Source: Letharia columbiana (taxonomy: Eukaryota; Ascomycota; Lecanoromycetes; Lecanorales; Parmeliaceae). From it: DNA of 64,000 nt. The notes below the pieces were generated by a model that had not been told where the DNA came from, did not search any database, and saw nothing but the letters and a program-made list of their open reading frames with translations. Of this stretch, positions 45,079-58,600 are shown in pieces. The DNA lies in assembly GCF_014066305.1 (NCBI RefSeq), contig NW_023501037.1, forward strand, positions 310,001 to 374,000, written 5' to 3'. Position numbers and translations under genes: made by a program. Numbering within the stretch: the stretch's first letter is position 1; each line of letters opens with the position of its first letter.

Positions 45079-45218
45079 TGTTAAGGAATCATTATGGTTT
45101 GAATCATATATGTGTGTGTTGTAAAAGATGTTGATTGTTCTGTGCCTGCAGGGCAAATATGTGCGGTGCCAAGCCTACGCTAGTGGCCCTATGAGTATCC
45201 CTAAGGCATCTCATGACA
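45079..45218 (-). repeat. 5' LTR of the BIR element (right end on plus strand)
   Basis: 140 bp, almost identical to 43,902-44,040, with TG..CA ends, followed at once by the GTATC duplication. The high identity points to recent insertion. Confidence 0.92.
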
Positions 45219-46466
45219 GTATCTTAAAAATATTAAAAATATAATTAAGAACTTTAAATAAGTAAAGAAGTTATATAAATTAGTATTTAAGATAAAATCG
45301 AAAATATAATTATTAAAAGAAATTAAAAAGTAAGATAGATTAAGAAAATAATAGTAATAGAGAGTTTAAATAGATAAATAAAATTATAATTAAAAGGTTT
45401 AGCGAATATAATTAAAAAGTTTATAGACTTATTCTAAAGCGTTAAAGCGTTATATATTATAAAAAAAAGTAGCTATTAAAGCTATATATATAATTATTAC
45501 TATTTAATATTAATTTATTTATTCTTTTTATATTAGAAAGTAATTTTTTATCTAGAAGATTTATTAAATAATAGAAAGATTTAATATAAAAATAGCGAAA
45601 GAAGTAATCGAAGAGAAAGTAAAGATTATAATATTATATTAAAGTTTTTTAATATAGTAAACCGCTACGTATATTAGCTATATATTCTAATATATATTAA
45701 TTAAAATTTATATTATTCTATACTCGAAGAATAGAATAAATATTTCTATTAAAGTAAGTTATAGCGAAGATAATAGTCTAATAATAGAAAGATATCGAGT
45801 TTACTCTATATATATAACTCTTATAAAAGTATTATTTATACTTATATTAATATAAGCTAATAGAAAATATAATATAAATTATATAAGAATTATATATAAG
45901 TATATATATATAATAAAAATAGAAGAATTCTTAATATATATTAGCGTAATCTCTTAATTATTTAATATCTCTTTTATTTATAAAAGAAGATAAAAATAAT
46001 AGCGAGAGAAGCTATTAAATCTTTTTAGTTAAATATATATTTAAAATAGATATAAATATCTATTAGCTATAGTAGATATAATAGAAATTATAATAGCTAT
46101 AAGAACTTAATAGTCTATAGAGCTATAAGAGCGAAGACTACTTACTACTACTAATATATTAATATACTTCTTATATTATCTAAAAAGTATTATAAAGTAT
46201 TTTTTAAAATATTTATTATATATAAAGTTAATCTAAATAACTTTAATCTTATAATTATTACTTTAATTAATATATATATTATATTATTATAATAATATAT
46301 AGCTCGCTATTATAATATTATAATAAGAATAAATAAAGATAAGATAATAGATATAAAGAAGAATTAAATACTTACTAGTATTAGTATTAATATTATTATT
46401 AAAAAAAATAAAAAGTTAAATTAGAAGTAAGAATTTTATATTTATTAACGCGATTTTTATAATTAT

Positions 46467-46517
46467 AATAATAGAATTACTATAATAATAGAATTACTAT
46501 AATAATAGAATTACTAT
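46467..46517. repeat. 17-bp tandem repeat, three units
   Basis: AATAATAGAATTACTAT repeated perfectly three times, starting at 46,467, 46,484 and 46,501. It lies in AT-rich DNA without readable coding remnants. Confidence 0.9.
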
Positions 46518-46844
46518 AATTATTAAAGTAATAATAATTATAATAGTATATAATAATAGCGATAATAATATATTATAATAAGATAGTATTATATCTATAT
46601 TCTATTAATTAAAATAATAATATATATAGCGATACTATCGCGAGTTAGTATATAAATATATTAATATATTTAAGAAGATCTTAGAATAAGTAATTTAAAT
46701 ACGCTATTATAGTATATATTAGTTTAGATTATATTTAAACTAATAATAAATAATATATATTAAATTAATAAATTTATAATATTTAATTATAAGACGTAAT
46801 AATAATAAGATTTAAAGATTATATCTTCTAAAATAGAATATAGT

Positions 46845-47270
46845 TATAAGAGTAAAAGTACTTAAAGTAAATTAATAAACTTACTTATATTACTTATTAG
46901 ATTATAAGCTATATAGCTAAAGCGAATATTTAATATACTTAATAAAGTCTTAAATACTTACGAGTCTTCTTTCTCTTTCTTCTTTCTTTAATTATTAGTT
47001 TAACTAATTACTAATCTATTTATTCTATTAACTACGTATCTAAATCTCGTAATTATTACGAGCGTATTCTATATTCTTAATATATTACTTAGCCCTCTTA
47101 CTTATTCGAGCCTAGCGTATCTTAATAGAGATATTTATCTATTATTTAATATCTCTCTTTTATCTATATAATTCGATATCTTAGTTATCTTATTTAATAT
47201 ATTTATATTTATATTATATTTATATTAATATTATATTTATATCGATTCTAATATTATAACTAAGATTAAC
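46845..47270 (+). repeat. LTR-like family B, probable 5' LTR of Gypsy relic 1
   Basis: Directly precedes the gag-like start of relic 1 at about 47,295. It shares its first half with 35,385-35,640 (direct) and its second half with 34,130-34,400 (inverted). No clean TG..CA ends are visible after RIP. Confidence 0.6.
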
Positions 47271-47294
47271 TTACTTATTTTATTCGTATAATAA

Positions 47295-50200
47295 ATGAAT
47301 TTAAAGAAATACGCTAATAGAGACTTTAATAAGAAATTAAATTAAGCTATCGTATTTCTAAGTAAGTTTATTTAATAGATAATTCGATTTTATAGCGAAT
47401 TAAACTCGATAAATAGTAGTCGAGAGATAAATAAGATATTGAATTATTTATACGACTAGCGAATTAAAAGAAATAGTTAATACCACTTTATAAATATATA
47501 TAAGCTTTCTTATATATAACTTCTCTACGAGATAAGAGACCCTCTAGACGAAGTAACTATACTCGAAAGAGTACTATTTAAAGTATCTATAGTCTTCTTA
47601 ATACTTTAAATAATTAAGAGATAAGTATATTAAACCCTCGTAAAGAAATACTCCTTAGACTTTATAGTAAAAAAAATTTATTCTTAATATCGAATAATTT
47701 CGACGCGTCTTAAAGAAACTTTACTATTCTCTAATATATTTAGTATTTCTAACACCTATTCTTTTAAAGCATTTAAACTTCTCTCTACTTTATTTTAATT
47801 CTTCTTTTCTATAGTAAAGTCTAATATTAAAAGAATAAATTAAATTAAGATCTTATTAGAGTAAATTAAGTTTTAACGAGTATTAATTTTATTAGATAAT
47901 ATAGTTAACGAGATAGACTTAATAGATATATCTTAAAATATCGCTAGTATCTAATAACTATAATATTAAACTAAGTATTAATTCGACGAATTTATAATTA
48001 TATTAAATAAGATTTATTAGAAGCGAGACGATTTTTAAGAGAATATTATTCGATATTATATCTTTATAATAGAAAAGAATCTAGTTATAAATAATCTATT
48101 TTAGACTTATAAAATAATTAAAAAAATAAATTAATTAGCTTAAGACTTTTAGAGAAATATAATTTCTCTATAGCGAAAAGTTAATAATCTTAATTTATAG
48201 TCGATAAAGAACTTATAACTACTCTCAATCGAGGAAGAATATATATCTAGATATTTAAAAGAGAAATTAGTTAAGGTTTTAGATCTATCTCTATTTATCG
48301 ACGATAGCGATCTTATCTAGAACGACTAATTCTTTAGAATAAAATAGAAATTTAAGATTAATAGCGATTATTATCTTATTAAAGACTTTAAAATAGTTTA
48401 TATAATTTTATAACTCGGCGATAAGATTATATAGTATATTATATATAAAAGACTTTAAAACTTTATTAACTTATATTAATCTATTAATAAGATTATAAAC
48501 GAGTTAATCGATATCTATAAGAACTTAGATTGATATAATAATATATAATATAATATATATACTTTATAGTAAGAAATTCAACCCTTTATTAACTTCTATT
48601 TAGACTTTATTCGACTAGCTATCGTTCTTAATATTAAAAAAATCCTTTTATTAAAGAATTATCTTTTAAAAAAATTAAGATTTAACTTAAGGGAGTTATA
48701 AAATATTATAGGGGGTTTTATTACCTTAAAGGCTATAAAGAAATATCTTCGAAAATTAAATAACTTATATTATACTAGATATAAAGATATAGAGTTTATA
48801 AAGACTACTATTAAGTTAACTATAATACGAACTACGATTAATATATATCTTATATCTATTACTAGAGCTATAATCGCTATATCTCTAAATATTAAAATTA
48901 ATTTAAAATTAAGAAAATTAATATACTATAATTACGATAAGAAAGATTACTATCGAAGTATTTATATAATAACTATCTAGATTAAGATCGATAAAAAGGC
49001 CTTCGAGAAAGTACGACTTTACGCGATAGAAATAGATAAAGAATTTAAAATTAATAACGTCGATATTATAGATAGTAACGGTATTTTATTAAATTCGAAA
49101 AACGAATAGTCTCTTCTAAAGTTACGATAAGAGGTATTTATAAAGTATACTTAATAGATATTCTTAATAACGCTCTAGCACGTTATTCTTTCTATATATA
49201 AATTACGCTTTTCTTATAAGAGAGAACTTATCTACTTTAGAACTTTCTTATAAATAATAAATATATTAATACTTATATAGTTATAAATAAGTTCTTAATC
49301 TTAGTAATATATAAGATCTTATATTTAAAATTACTTTTATTATTATAATCTAAACTATTAAGAGATTATAACGATTAGATCGTAAATAATTAATTATATA
49401 TTACTTATTTTCTACGATAATAATAAAAGACTATTAAAAAGGAATATATCTAATATTAATTATATTATTAAAATACGATATAATAATTAGAAAATCTTAG
49501 ATAAATAAATACGAGGTAGTTTTTAATATATTATAAGATAAGATACTCTTTCTACTTAATCGATATAATTATAATAATAATTAGATATTAATAATAAACG
49601 AACTTTTCTTTCTATTAACTTCGAAGCTTCGATTATTTATACTATTTATCTTCTTATCTATTATATTAAAATAATAAAGCTCTTCTTTATCTATCTACGA
49701 TAATAAGACTAATTTAAATATCTTTTTATTAAATAAGAACGAGAATAATAAGGAGTCTAAGTTTATTAATATCGCTAAGATTAATATAGCGGCTTACTAT
49801 TAACTAGTCTATAAAAAAGATAATAAACTATTTATATTAATAATAAATAAGATCTATAATAACTCGTTAATATTATATATATCTCTTATTATTCGAATAT
49901 CTCCCGATTTCTATAACTTAGAAAAGAAATATAAAAGATATTATAGTTTTAATTATTCTATTTAGATTAATAGTATTAAAGAGGTTACTTTTAAGAAGGT
50001 AAAATATAAGTTATCTACGAAGTATTACGACTATCTCGATGTTTTTAATAGAACTAAGACGAATATACTTTCCCTATATCGTTCTTATAATTATAAACTC
50101 GAATTTAACGATAGCTTCGATAAAATGAAATTTCTAAAAAGTAGAATCTATTTAATATCGAGATATAAATTAGAATAGATAAAGAAGTATCTAGACGAAT

Positions 50201-52690
50201 ATTTAAAGAAGAGATTTATAATATTAAGCTATATATTATTCGTTTTATCTATTTTATTCGCGAAAAAGTCGAATAAAGAATTATATTTTTATATAAACTA
50301 TCGAAAACTAAACGCTATTATTAAAAGAAATCGATACTTAATTTTATTAATAGATAAGATTTTAATAAGAATCTAAAGATATAAATATCTTACTCGATTA
50401 GATATTATAGCCGCGTTTAATAAACTATATATATACTTCGATAGCGAGAATTTTACTACTTTTATTATCTCTCTTAAAATATATAAATATTAAGTTCTCT
50501 TCTTCGATCTAATTAATAATCTAATTATATATTAATAATATATAAATAATATTCTATTTAAATATCTAAACGACTTCTACTAAATCTATCTCGATAATAT
50601 ACTTATTTATAATAAGATAAAAAAGAAATATATTTAACACGTTAGATAAATCCTTTAGAAATTAAGAGATATCGATCTTTAGATAAATATTCTTAAGTGC
50701 GAATTCTATATCTAGAAAATTAAATTTCTAGGCTTATTAATATCTATAGACGGGTTATAAATAGACTCTATTAAAATCTAGACTATTATCGAGTAAACTA
50801 TATCTATTAATCTTAAAGAGATATAAATCTTTATTAGATTTTATAATTTTTACTAGCGATTTATTAGAGATTTCTCTAAAATAGTTAAATTTATAATAAA
50901 ATTTATAATAAAAGAGACTATATTTAATTGATCCCCAGTATATTAAAAGATCTTTTATTTTCTTAAAGTCGTTATTATTAAAGTTTTAATTCTACGTTAT
51001 TTCGATAGAATAAAGAAAATCGTTTTAAAGACTAACTCTTTCGACTACGTTAATAAAGATATTCTTTTCTAATATAATAATAAGAGAGTATTTCACCCGA
51101 TAGTCTTCTATAGTAAAAACCTTATTTTAATTAAAATAACTATTAAATCTATAATAAGAAGTTATTAGCTATTATTCGCTATCTTAAATACTAGCGTTCT
51201 AAATAAAATATATTAATATTTCTATTAAGATCTTTACGAATTATAAGAGCTTAATATACTTTATCGAAGAAAGAGACCTTAGCTATCGCTAGACTCGCTA
51301 TTTAAATATACTATTAGAATTTAATATAAAGATTATTTATTAATTTAGATCTTAGAATATTAAGATAAATATATTTATATAAATAGCTAAGTATAAACTA
51401 ATTAATCTCGAGAATAAATAATTATATTAATAGTATTAAATAATTTTTATCTCTAATTAATTAGAGTTAAATAGCGAAAGTATCGATATATATATAATTA
51501 ATAACTCTATCTACTATAAGATAGTAGAGACTAATAAAAAAATAACTATTATATAAAATTTTATAACGCTATCGCCGAAGATAAGAATAAATTTTAAGAA
51601 ATTACTTTTAATAAATACTTCGTATAAGATAGATTACTTTATTATAAGAATTATTTATAGATATTTAATAATATATATATCGATATTATTTAAGAGATAT
51701 ATAATTAATCGTTCTATAACTATTTCGAAGTAATATATATTTATAAACTACTTAAAAGGAAGTATTACTAGCGAGAAATAAGAGCGATAATAATTACTTA
51801 TATTTAAAATTACTATATCTATTAGAGAGCTAAGATACTCTATAATCGAGAATATAATTTACTCTAATCTCTATTAATTTTATAAAAACGATAATAAGAT
51901 ATATCGATCGACTTCGTTATAGGCTTATCTATATTCGATAGCTATAACGCTATTTAAATAGCGATCGATTAATTTACTAAGGAATATTACTACGTAATCT
52001 ATTTTAATATTAATAAAAGTATTATCGCTAAGAAGATAATTAACTTACTATTTAAAAAAGTATTTCGTTTATATAATCTATTAATCTTAATAATATTAAA
52101 TCGAGATCTTTAATTTATAGCTATTATATAAAAATCTTTTTATAAAAGATTAAATATTATAGCTAAGCTATTAATAGTCTTTTACTCTAAAATCGATAAA
52201 TAAATTAAGCGAGTAAATTAGAATATAAAGCGTTATCTTCGAATATATTATAACTATATATAGAATAATTAGATAAGATAATTACTTATTATTAAGTTCG
52301 TCGATAATAATACTATCTTATCGATTATTAATATTTTATCTTTTCTTATAAATAAGAAATTTCACTCTTAAATAAGTTTTAATTCGAATATTATCGATTA
52401 TAAGATTACTTATAAGCGTCTTAATACTACTTAAATAGAGAATATTATAAATTATATAAAATAGATTCTTAAGTATATTAAAAGTAATATAAATTATATT
52501 TAGAAGACTATAGTTATATAAATTAATAAGTATTAATAAAAGATTATCTTTTAGATAAACGATAAGATCTTTTTAAGTAATAAGAATATTATCTTCGATC
52601 GTCTTTCTCGTAAATTAAACTATAAGAGACTTAATCTATTTAAGATTATAGATCTTATAAAAACTTTATATTATCTAAAACTTCTATTAA
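47295..52690 (+). mobile_element. Gypsy relic 1 (gag, RT, RNase H, integrase), RIP-degraded
   Basis: Starts MNLKKYANRDFNKKLN (47,295). A gag zinc knuckle is recognisable at 48,921-48,965 as YYNYDKKDYYRSIY, with Cys and His turned to Tyr. RT: KKYLDEYLKKRFI, LFAKKSNKELYFYINYRKLNAI, then YLDNILIYNK at 50,588-50,614 (YLDD to YLDN), FLGLLISIDGL and RFIRDFSKI. RNase H: VLILRYFDRIKKIVLKTNSFDYVN (about 50,970-51,050) and PIVFYSKNL. Integrase: DISIDFVIGLSIFDSYNAI (about 51,898), LILNRDL, FYSKIDK*IKRVN (about 52,190). Stops lie at positions expected to be Trp or Gln. Nothing can be made from it. Confidence 0.88.
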
Positions 52691-52695
52691 GTATA

Positions 52696-52905
52696 CTAGC
52701 CGAAAAGGTATAATATATTCCATGAAATATTTCATATTAAGTGATATTATATCGTACCCGGATATAGTATAAGTAGAGTCGAATATCATATCATTTTTCT
52801 AATATGGGTTTAGGATCTTAGCGGGATATTCCACGATATAATATATCTATGAGATTATACTATGGAATAATATATATATAAGATATCTTAATTAAGATTT
52901 CTATA
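52696..52905 (+). repeat. Candidate LTR, left copy of a ~200-bp pair
   Basis: Starts AGCCGAAAAGGTATAATAT and ends near TTAAGATTTCTATATTTA. A RIP-altered counterpart starts AGTCGAAAAGATATAATAT at about 55,889. The left copy still has CC, GG and CA, so it is the less mutated one. The pair could bound an element of about 3.4 kb whose interior I could not assign. Confidence 0.55.
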
Positions 52906-55620
52906 TTTATAGAATAATTCGATTAAGATATATAGAATATATTTATTCTTCTTTATTAAGAGAGAGAAAATATAAAGAGTAATTTAATATAGCTATTTAT
53001 CTTTTTATTAATAATAATAATTAGAATAATAATTAGAACTATAAGCGTCTCTATTCTTCTTTTTAAAATTATAATATAAAAGAATATTCTAAATTTTAAA
53101 TCTTTAAATATTATAAGAATAAAATTCTATAATTATCTCTATTTATATATTTATCTTAACGCGTTAAATAAGCTTAATAAACTTTATATTTATTCTTCTC
53201 TCGAACTCTAACTTACTCTTCTATTCTACTTTATCTTAATTCTATTAAATATCTTAAGTCTACCTCTATCTAATTAAACTTATTAATTATTTATAAATAG
53301 ATTTACTTTTCGAGTTATCTTAGATCTCTTCTTTAAGATTAAATCTATTATTATTAACTCTCTCTAATTATAAGCTTATCGATTATTTCTTTATAATATT
53401 ATAAAGTATTAATAATATATCTTTATAAACTTATAAACGTTAGATTTATTAAAATACTTTTTATAAGCTCTTTATTTTCATTAATATAATTATTAAAAAT
53501 ATTAACTAAGTTTTTATGTAAAGTACTATTAACTCTTTTAGTCTAATTTAATATATTAAGATCTTCTTTAAGATTAAGTCTAATCTATTTAAACTTATTT
53601 TTTTAATACTTTATATAAAGAATTATTATTAAAATATAGAATATTACTAATAAATAATATTTCTAAATACTATAATATCTTTTAGTTATTAAGAAGTATT
53701 ATTTATATATAATAGCTTTCGCGAGAGAATAAAGAATATTATAAGCTATTCGAGCGATTATAATATATTTAAACTTTAATTTCTTTTATTATTCTAAAAT
53801 TAAAAAATTCGCTAGATTATTAAAAGAAGCTTTATAAAGACTGAAAGTAAAATTATAATTAAAAAAATAATTAAAAAACTTATTATTTCTTTTATATTAC
53901 TAAAATTAATTATATCTATTCTTATTATCTAAATTCTTAATCTTAGATTTTATCGCTTAATTAAATATATTTTTATTTAATCGATTTATTCGCTTAGCTC
54001 TTTATAATTAACTACTTATATTAATATTTTAATAATTTTAAAATATTCTTTTAAGCGCTTTTTAATAAATCTTTATTTATAGCTTCTTTTTAATATTAAT
54101 CTTTTAATTTAATTTCTTTAATTTATATTATTATAATTTAAATATAAAAGTATAACTTATTTATATAAATAGTTTAAATTTAATTAAGTTCGATTATAAT
54201 AGATAGCTAATTTCTCGCGAGTCGTTTTAAAAGCTTTAAAAAATTCTTTTTTTTAAAAAACTCTCTTTCTTCTTAATTTTCCGAGCTTTTTATCTATATA
54301 ATTAAATAAATAATTATAAATATTAAAGACGTAATAAATTATAATCTTCTTTTCTCTATTTATTAATTTTATAAATTTATAAAAAGATCTAATAAATTAA
54401 ATTAAATATTAAACTTATTAGAAATTAATTAAAAATTATTTAAACGTCTAGACTATAATTTCTATTTATAATTATTTTTTATTATTTAATTTTAAATAAA
54501 TAGTTAATCTATTTTTTAAAAAGTATATAATATTAATATAAAGAAGTAAAGCGTAAATTAATATCTAATAAATTAAATTCTAATAAGTCTTAATATTTTA
54601 AAAAAATTTAAGAGGGCGTCTCTAATAATATTACTTTTTTTTAAAAGATTAATATTTATCTAATATTAAAATATTCTTATCTTAAAGTTATTTAAGCTTA
54701 TAATATAAAAAAAATCTTTTTATACTAATCGCTAGTATTAATATATATAATAATTTTTTAAATTTTAATATAATTAATAATATAATAACTAGAATAATAA
54801 TAAGAAATATTATATCTTTATTAGAGTTATCGATAGATTAATTATACTTACTTAAATTTAATTCTTATCTTCTTTATTATCTTAGCTTCTCTAAAATTTC
54901 TTATTTATTAAAATAACTCTAATATTATCTAGAAGTTCTTTTAAAATTAATTAAATAATATATATTATATAGAAAATATATTATAAATAATTTAGAAACT
55001 TAAATTCTTTAATATTAAGCGAGTTTTTTATTATAAAAATAGAAAGATAAGTAATTAAATCTTCGAAGAGTATATTATTATTACTAACGTTATTAATTAT
55101 AAGTTTAAATATATAATTTTAAATCTTATATTCTATAAGAATTAGATTAATAATATTTATAAATTTTTAATTAATATATTTATCTTCGATATACTTAAAG
55201 TCTATAAAAATCTTATATTATTATTAATTAATATTAATAAAAAAGATTAGAATTATTATAAATAATTAGCGATTATAAGATAACTAATAATTTAAAGTTA
55301 AAGAGACTTTAATATTATTAACTAATAAATTCTTTAATAATCTTATCTCTAGCTCTATAGCTTTTCTTATTAATTAATTCTTTATAATAAATATTAATTT
55401 TAATTATATATTAAGATCGAGATAGTATAAGAGTTATAATATTTTAGAATTATTAGCGATTATAAATAGAATATTAATATTTATAATTTAGCGATAAAAT
55501 TATTTTAGAAAGTCTTCGCGTATAAACTTTCGATCTTCTAATATTATAAGAGAATTTTAATATTATTTTTTCTAGAGTAAATAGTAAGCTAGATATTTTA
55601 TTTATTATTTTTTTTTTTAA
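52906..55620. other. AT-rich RIP-degraded sequence, unassigned
   Basis: No protein motif could be followed in either strand. It lies between the candidate LTR pair. Confidence 0.5.
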
Positions 55621-55749
55621 TAATTTTTTTTATTTATTTTAAAAAAATATTAAATTTTTATATTTTTTAAAAAAATTTTTTTTTTAAAAAAAAAAAAAAA
55701 AAAATTTTTTAAAATTTTTTAAAAAAAAAAAAAAAATTTTTTAAATAAT

Positions 55750-55789
<40 letters not shown>

Positions 55790-55854
55790 AAAAAAAAAAA
55801 AAAAAAAAAATTTTTTAAAAAAAAAAAATAAATTTTTTTATTTTAATTTTTTTT

Positions 55855-55888
<34 letters not shown>
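55620..55888. repeat. Extreme A/T homopolymer tract
   Basis: About 270 bp made almost only of long alternating A and T runs with hardly a G or C. Such runs are prone to misassembly, and the stretch abuts the right candidate LTR. Confidence 0.9.
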
Positions 55889-55891
<3 letters not shown>

Positions 55892-56095
55892 TCGAAAAGA
55901 TATAATATAATATAGAGATATTAATCTATTATATTATACTCTAATATAATATAAATTATTAAGATTTATATAATTCTATATCTAATATAATATAAAATCT
56001 TAGCGATATATACTACGATATAATATATCTATAGTATTATATTATAATATAATATATATATAAGATATTTTAATTAGAATTTCTATATTTAGAAG
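55889..56095 (+). repeat. Candidate LTR, right copy of the ~200-bp pair
   Basis: Matches 52,698-52,900 in order: AGTCGAAAAGATATAATAT, then CTTAGCGATATATACTACGA and ATAAGATATTTTAATTAGAA. Nearly all differences change C/G to T/A here. Confidence 0.6.
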
Positions 56096-56454
56096 TAGTT
56101 ATTCTAATTATTATTCTAGTTAATAATTACGCTAAATTAATAAGATATAAAATTAAATATAATTATATTTTATTACTTTATATATATAAAAGAAAGCGAG
56201 CTATATCTACTAATAATAAGAAAAGCTTATCTTTCTCTAATATTAGTCGCGCGAAATCCGCCGGCACTTTATAATTAAAGTCGTCGACGATAATTTTATA
56301 TATCTATTATATATTTTCGATATCGCTATCTAATATAAAATTATATATATTATAATTATAGTCTTTTTATTAAATCGCCGATTTAGAAAAGTTAATATAT
56401 TTCTTAATATTCTCTTAAAAGTATCGTAGCTTAATATAATAAGTTATATTTCTT

Positions 56455-58600
56455 TAAGCTATCTTCTCGCGATATAAAAAAAAGATTAAATATAGAAAGT
56501 ATATAAAAGTATATTTAATAATTCTAGAATAAATTAACGATATCTATAATAATAATTAGAATTAAGAATTAGATATATTTAAATAAGAGATAGCTTTATA
56601 TTACTTATATAATAGCGATAATAATAATTAAGATTAAAATATTAACTTAAATAGCGTAGCTTTTATAGTAAGCTTTTTATTATTATATATTAGATTAATT
56701 ATATATAAATAAAGATTTATAATTTTATCTTTTAGATATAATTATATTTAATATTTTAAGATTTTTATAATAGCTTAATACTTATTAATTAGCGCGTTAA
56801 TATTATTATATCTAAGCTATAATAGCGCTTATTATTAAATTTTATATTACGCTCTTAAATAGCTTAAAAAATAAAATCTACTTAATTATTAGCGCGTATA
56901 ATAAAATTATTTTTAATACTTATATCTTATTTAGCTTCGATATTATTTATTTTCTTTTAATTCGAGCTTTTATCTTTATTTATATATATAATAATTTACG
57001 CGATAAATAAAACTCTAAACTTCTTCGTAATTACGCTCGCGTATTTTTTTTTATAATACTATTAAAATATAAGTTTATTAGAATAATAATTAGAATTAGA
57101 ATTTACTTATTACTTATCTATTATATCTTATCTAATTTATTTAAAAGCTTATTTTTATTATAATAATAATATATTAATATATTTAATTTTATACTTTTTA
57201 ATAATTATAGCGTAATTAATAATTAAGATATCGACTTTCTTTATTTTCTTAATTAGTTTCTTCTTAAATATAAATATATTTATTCGCTATCGCGATCTCT
57301 TAATATTTTTATTTTAATTAAGCTTATTCTCTATTTTTTATTTTAATTAAAAGTTTAATTATTATTTAATTAATCTATATTAAGACTCTTTAATATCGCT
57401 ATTATTATTAATATTTAATATTTATTATAATAAATTATTAGACTTAATCTCTTCTACTTTAATTATTATAAAAAAATAAATTAATAGATATATATAAAAG
57501 AATTAAAGGGCTTATATAAATATCTATAAATATTAAGCTATTCTTAATTTTAATTAAAGCTTATTTTATTAAAAAGTGCGTTAATTCTAATAAGTATCGA
57601 TATTAGAAATAAAGAGAATATATATTATACGCTATTTTAAGTATATTATTATAGAGTTTAATTTAAAGAATAATTATTTCTATAAAGATAGTAAAATTTA
57701 AAAATAAGAAAGTAAGAATAAAATATACGAAAATTTTAATAAGTTATAATAGTTTAATATTAGCTAAATTAGATAAAAATAATTACTTACTAGCTCGCTC
57801 TTTTAAATCTTTTATCTTTTAATTTATATAAATTATAATAATAATTATAATTATTATAAAAGTAGTTAAGATTATATTAGATAATAATACTTAATAAGCG
57901 TAATTCGCTTAAATTTAAATCTTTAAAATTAAAGAGAAAGTATTTTATTAATATATAAATTAAGCTAGATAATATAAAGTAATTTAAAAATTTAATATAC
58001 GCGATAGATATCTAAGCTTTTCTTTCCCTCTTCTTTTTCTCTAATACTTTCTTTTTTATATTAATTCTTCTTATTATTAGATTATCTTCTTTATATATTA
58101 GACTTCTATTTAAATAATCTAATATTATTATAGCGATATTAAAAGTATAATATAGTTATTAAATTATATATTTATTCTTTATCTTTTAATAACTTTAAGT
58201 TAATATATAAATAGATCGCGTAAAGAGCTTAATTTATATATACTTAATCTATTATTAATAGCTCTTTAAAAAAGTTAATATTATTTTAGAGTATTAGATA
58301 TAATATTAAAGTAAAGACTTTATTAAATATTATTATCGCTTTTATTATTATCGTTATCGCTTTAATAGATATAATCTTTACTTTAATAAATATTATCTTT
58401 ATTTTAATAATATTAAAACGTTAATAAAAATTAGATAATATATTCTTTTAATTATTATTATATTTATTATATATAACTAACGCGAGCTATAGCTTAAGCT
58501 TTACGCGAGATTTATTATTATTAAAAATTAATTAATCTTATAATTTTAAAGCTTTTCTTTTAGTATCTAATTCGTTAGATTATATTTAATTAAAATCTAT
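56455..58600. repeat. 2.1-kb direct repeat, copy 1
   Basis: Colinear with 59,028-61,130. Marker phrase TATAGAAAGTATATAAAAGT is at 56,491 here and at 59,050 there (offset 2,559). Many stretches above 50 bp are nearly identical. The coding content is not readable, but two closely spaced copies suggest the same transposon twice or a local duplication. Confidence 0.85.

Larger units (their letters stand above)
43902..45218 (-). mobile_element. Compact non-autonomous LTR retroelement carrying a BIR gene
   Basis: A 1,317-bp element with near-identical terminal direct repeats (139 and 140 bp) starting TG and ending CA, a 5-bp GTATC duplication of its target, and a primer-binding site next to the right LTR. 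The element therefore reads on the minus strand. No gag, protease, RT or integrase is present. The internal part codes for a BIR-domain protein and has normal base composition, in contrast to the RIP-destroyed Gypsy element around it. It resembles TRIM/LARD-type elements in layout and must depend on an autonomous partner. Internal length is about 1.04 kb. Confidence 0.88.
40373..45330 (+). mobile_element. Gypsy relic 2 (RT, RNase H, chromodomain integrase), nested and RIP-degraded
   Basis: Reading through stops gives, in order: KFIAIKNYLNTTLKR (upstream RT, about 40,560), an interruption by family A at 40,671-41,092, LNKITIKNNYSLSLFLETL (41,100), KYFIKINIYNIYYRI, then YLDNILIYSK (about 41,390; YLDD active site with D to N). 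Next are FLRFINFY, the RNase H region, integrase core (IILDFIIDL.., LILNRDFLF, KYKLNIIFYS*TNN*IKR, about 42,900-43,220), and a chromodomain (INKILNKRVYKSKTKYPIN*KDSLSYKAS, 43,790-43,890). The chromodomain is cut by the BIR element at 43,902 and resumes as YLKNIKNIIKNF after 45,219. Chromodomain integrase marks it as a chromovirus-type Gypsy. Confidence 0.85.

Noticed and set aside
53000..55600. Possible additional pol remnant between the candidate LTR pair
   Set aside because: No ordered set of RT, RNase H or integrase motifs could be followed on either strand.
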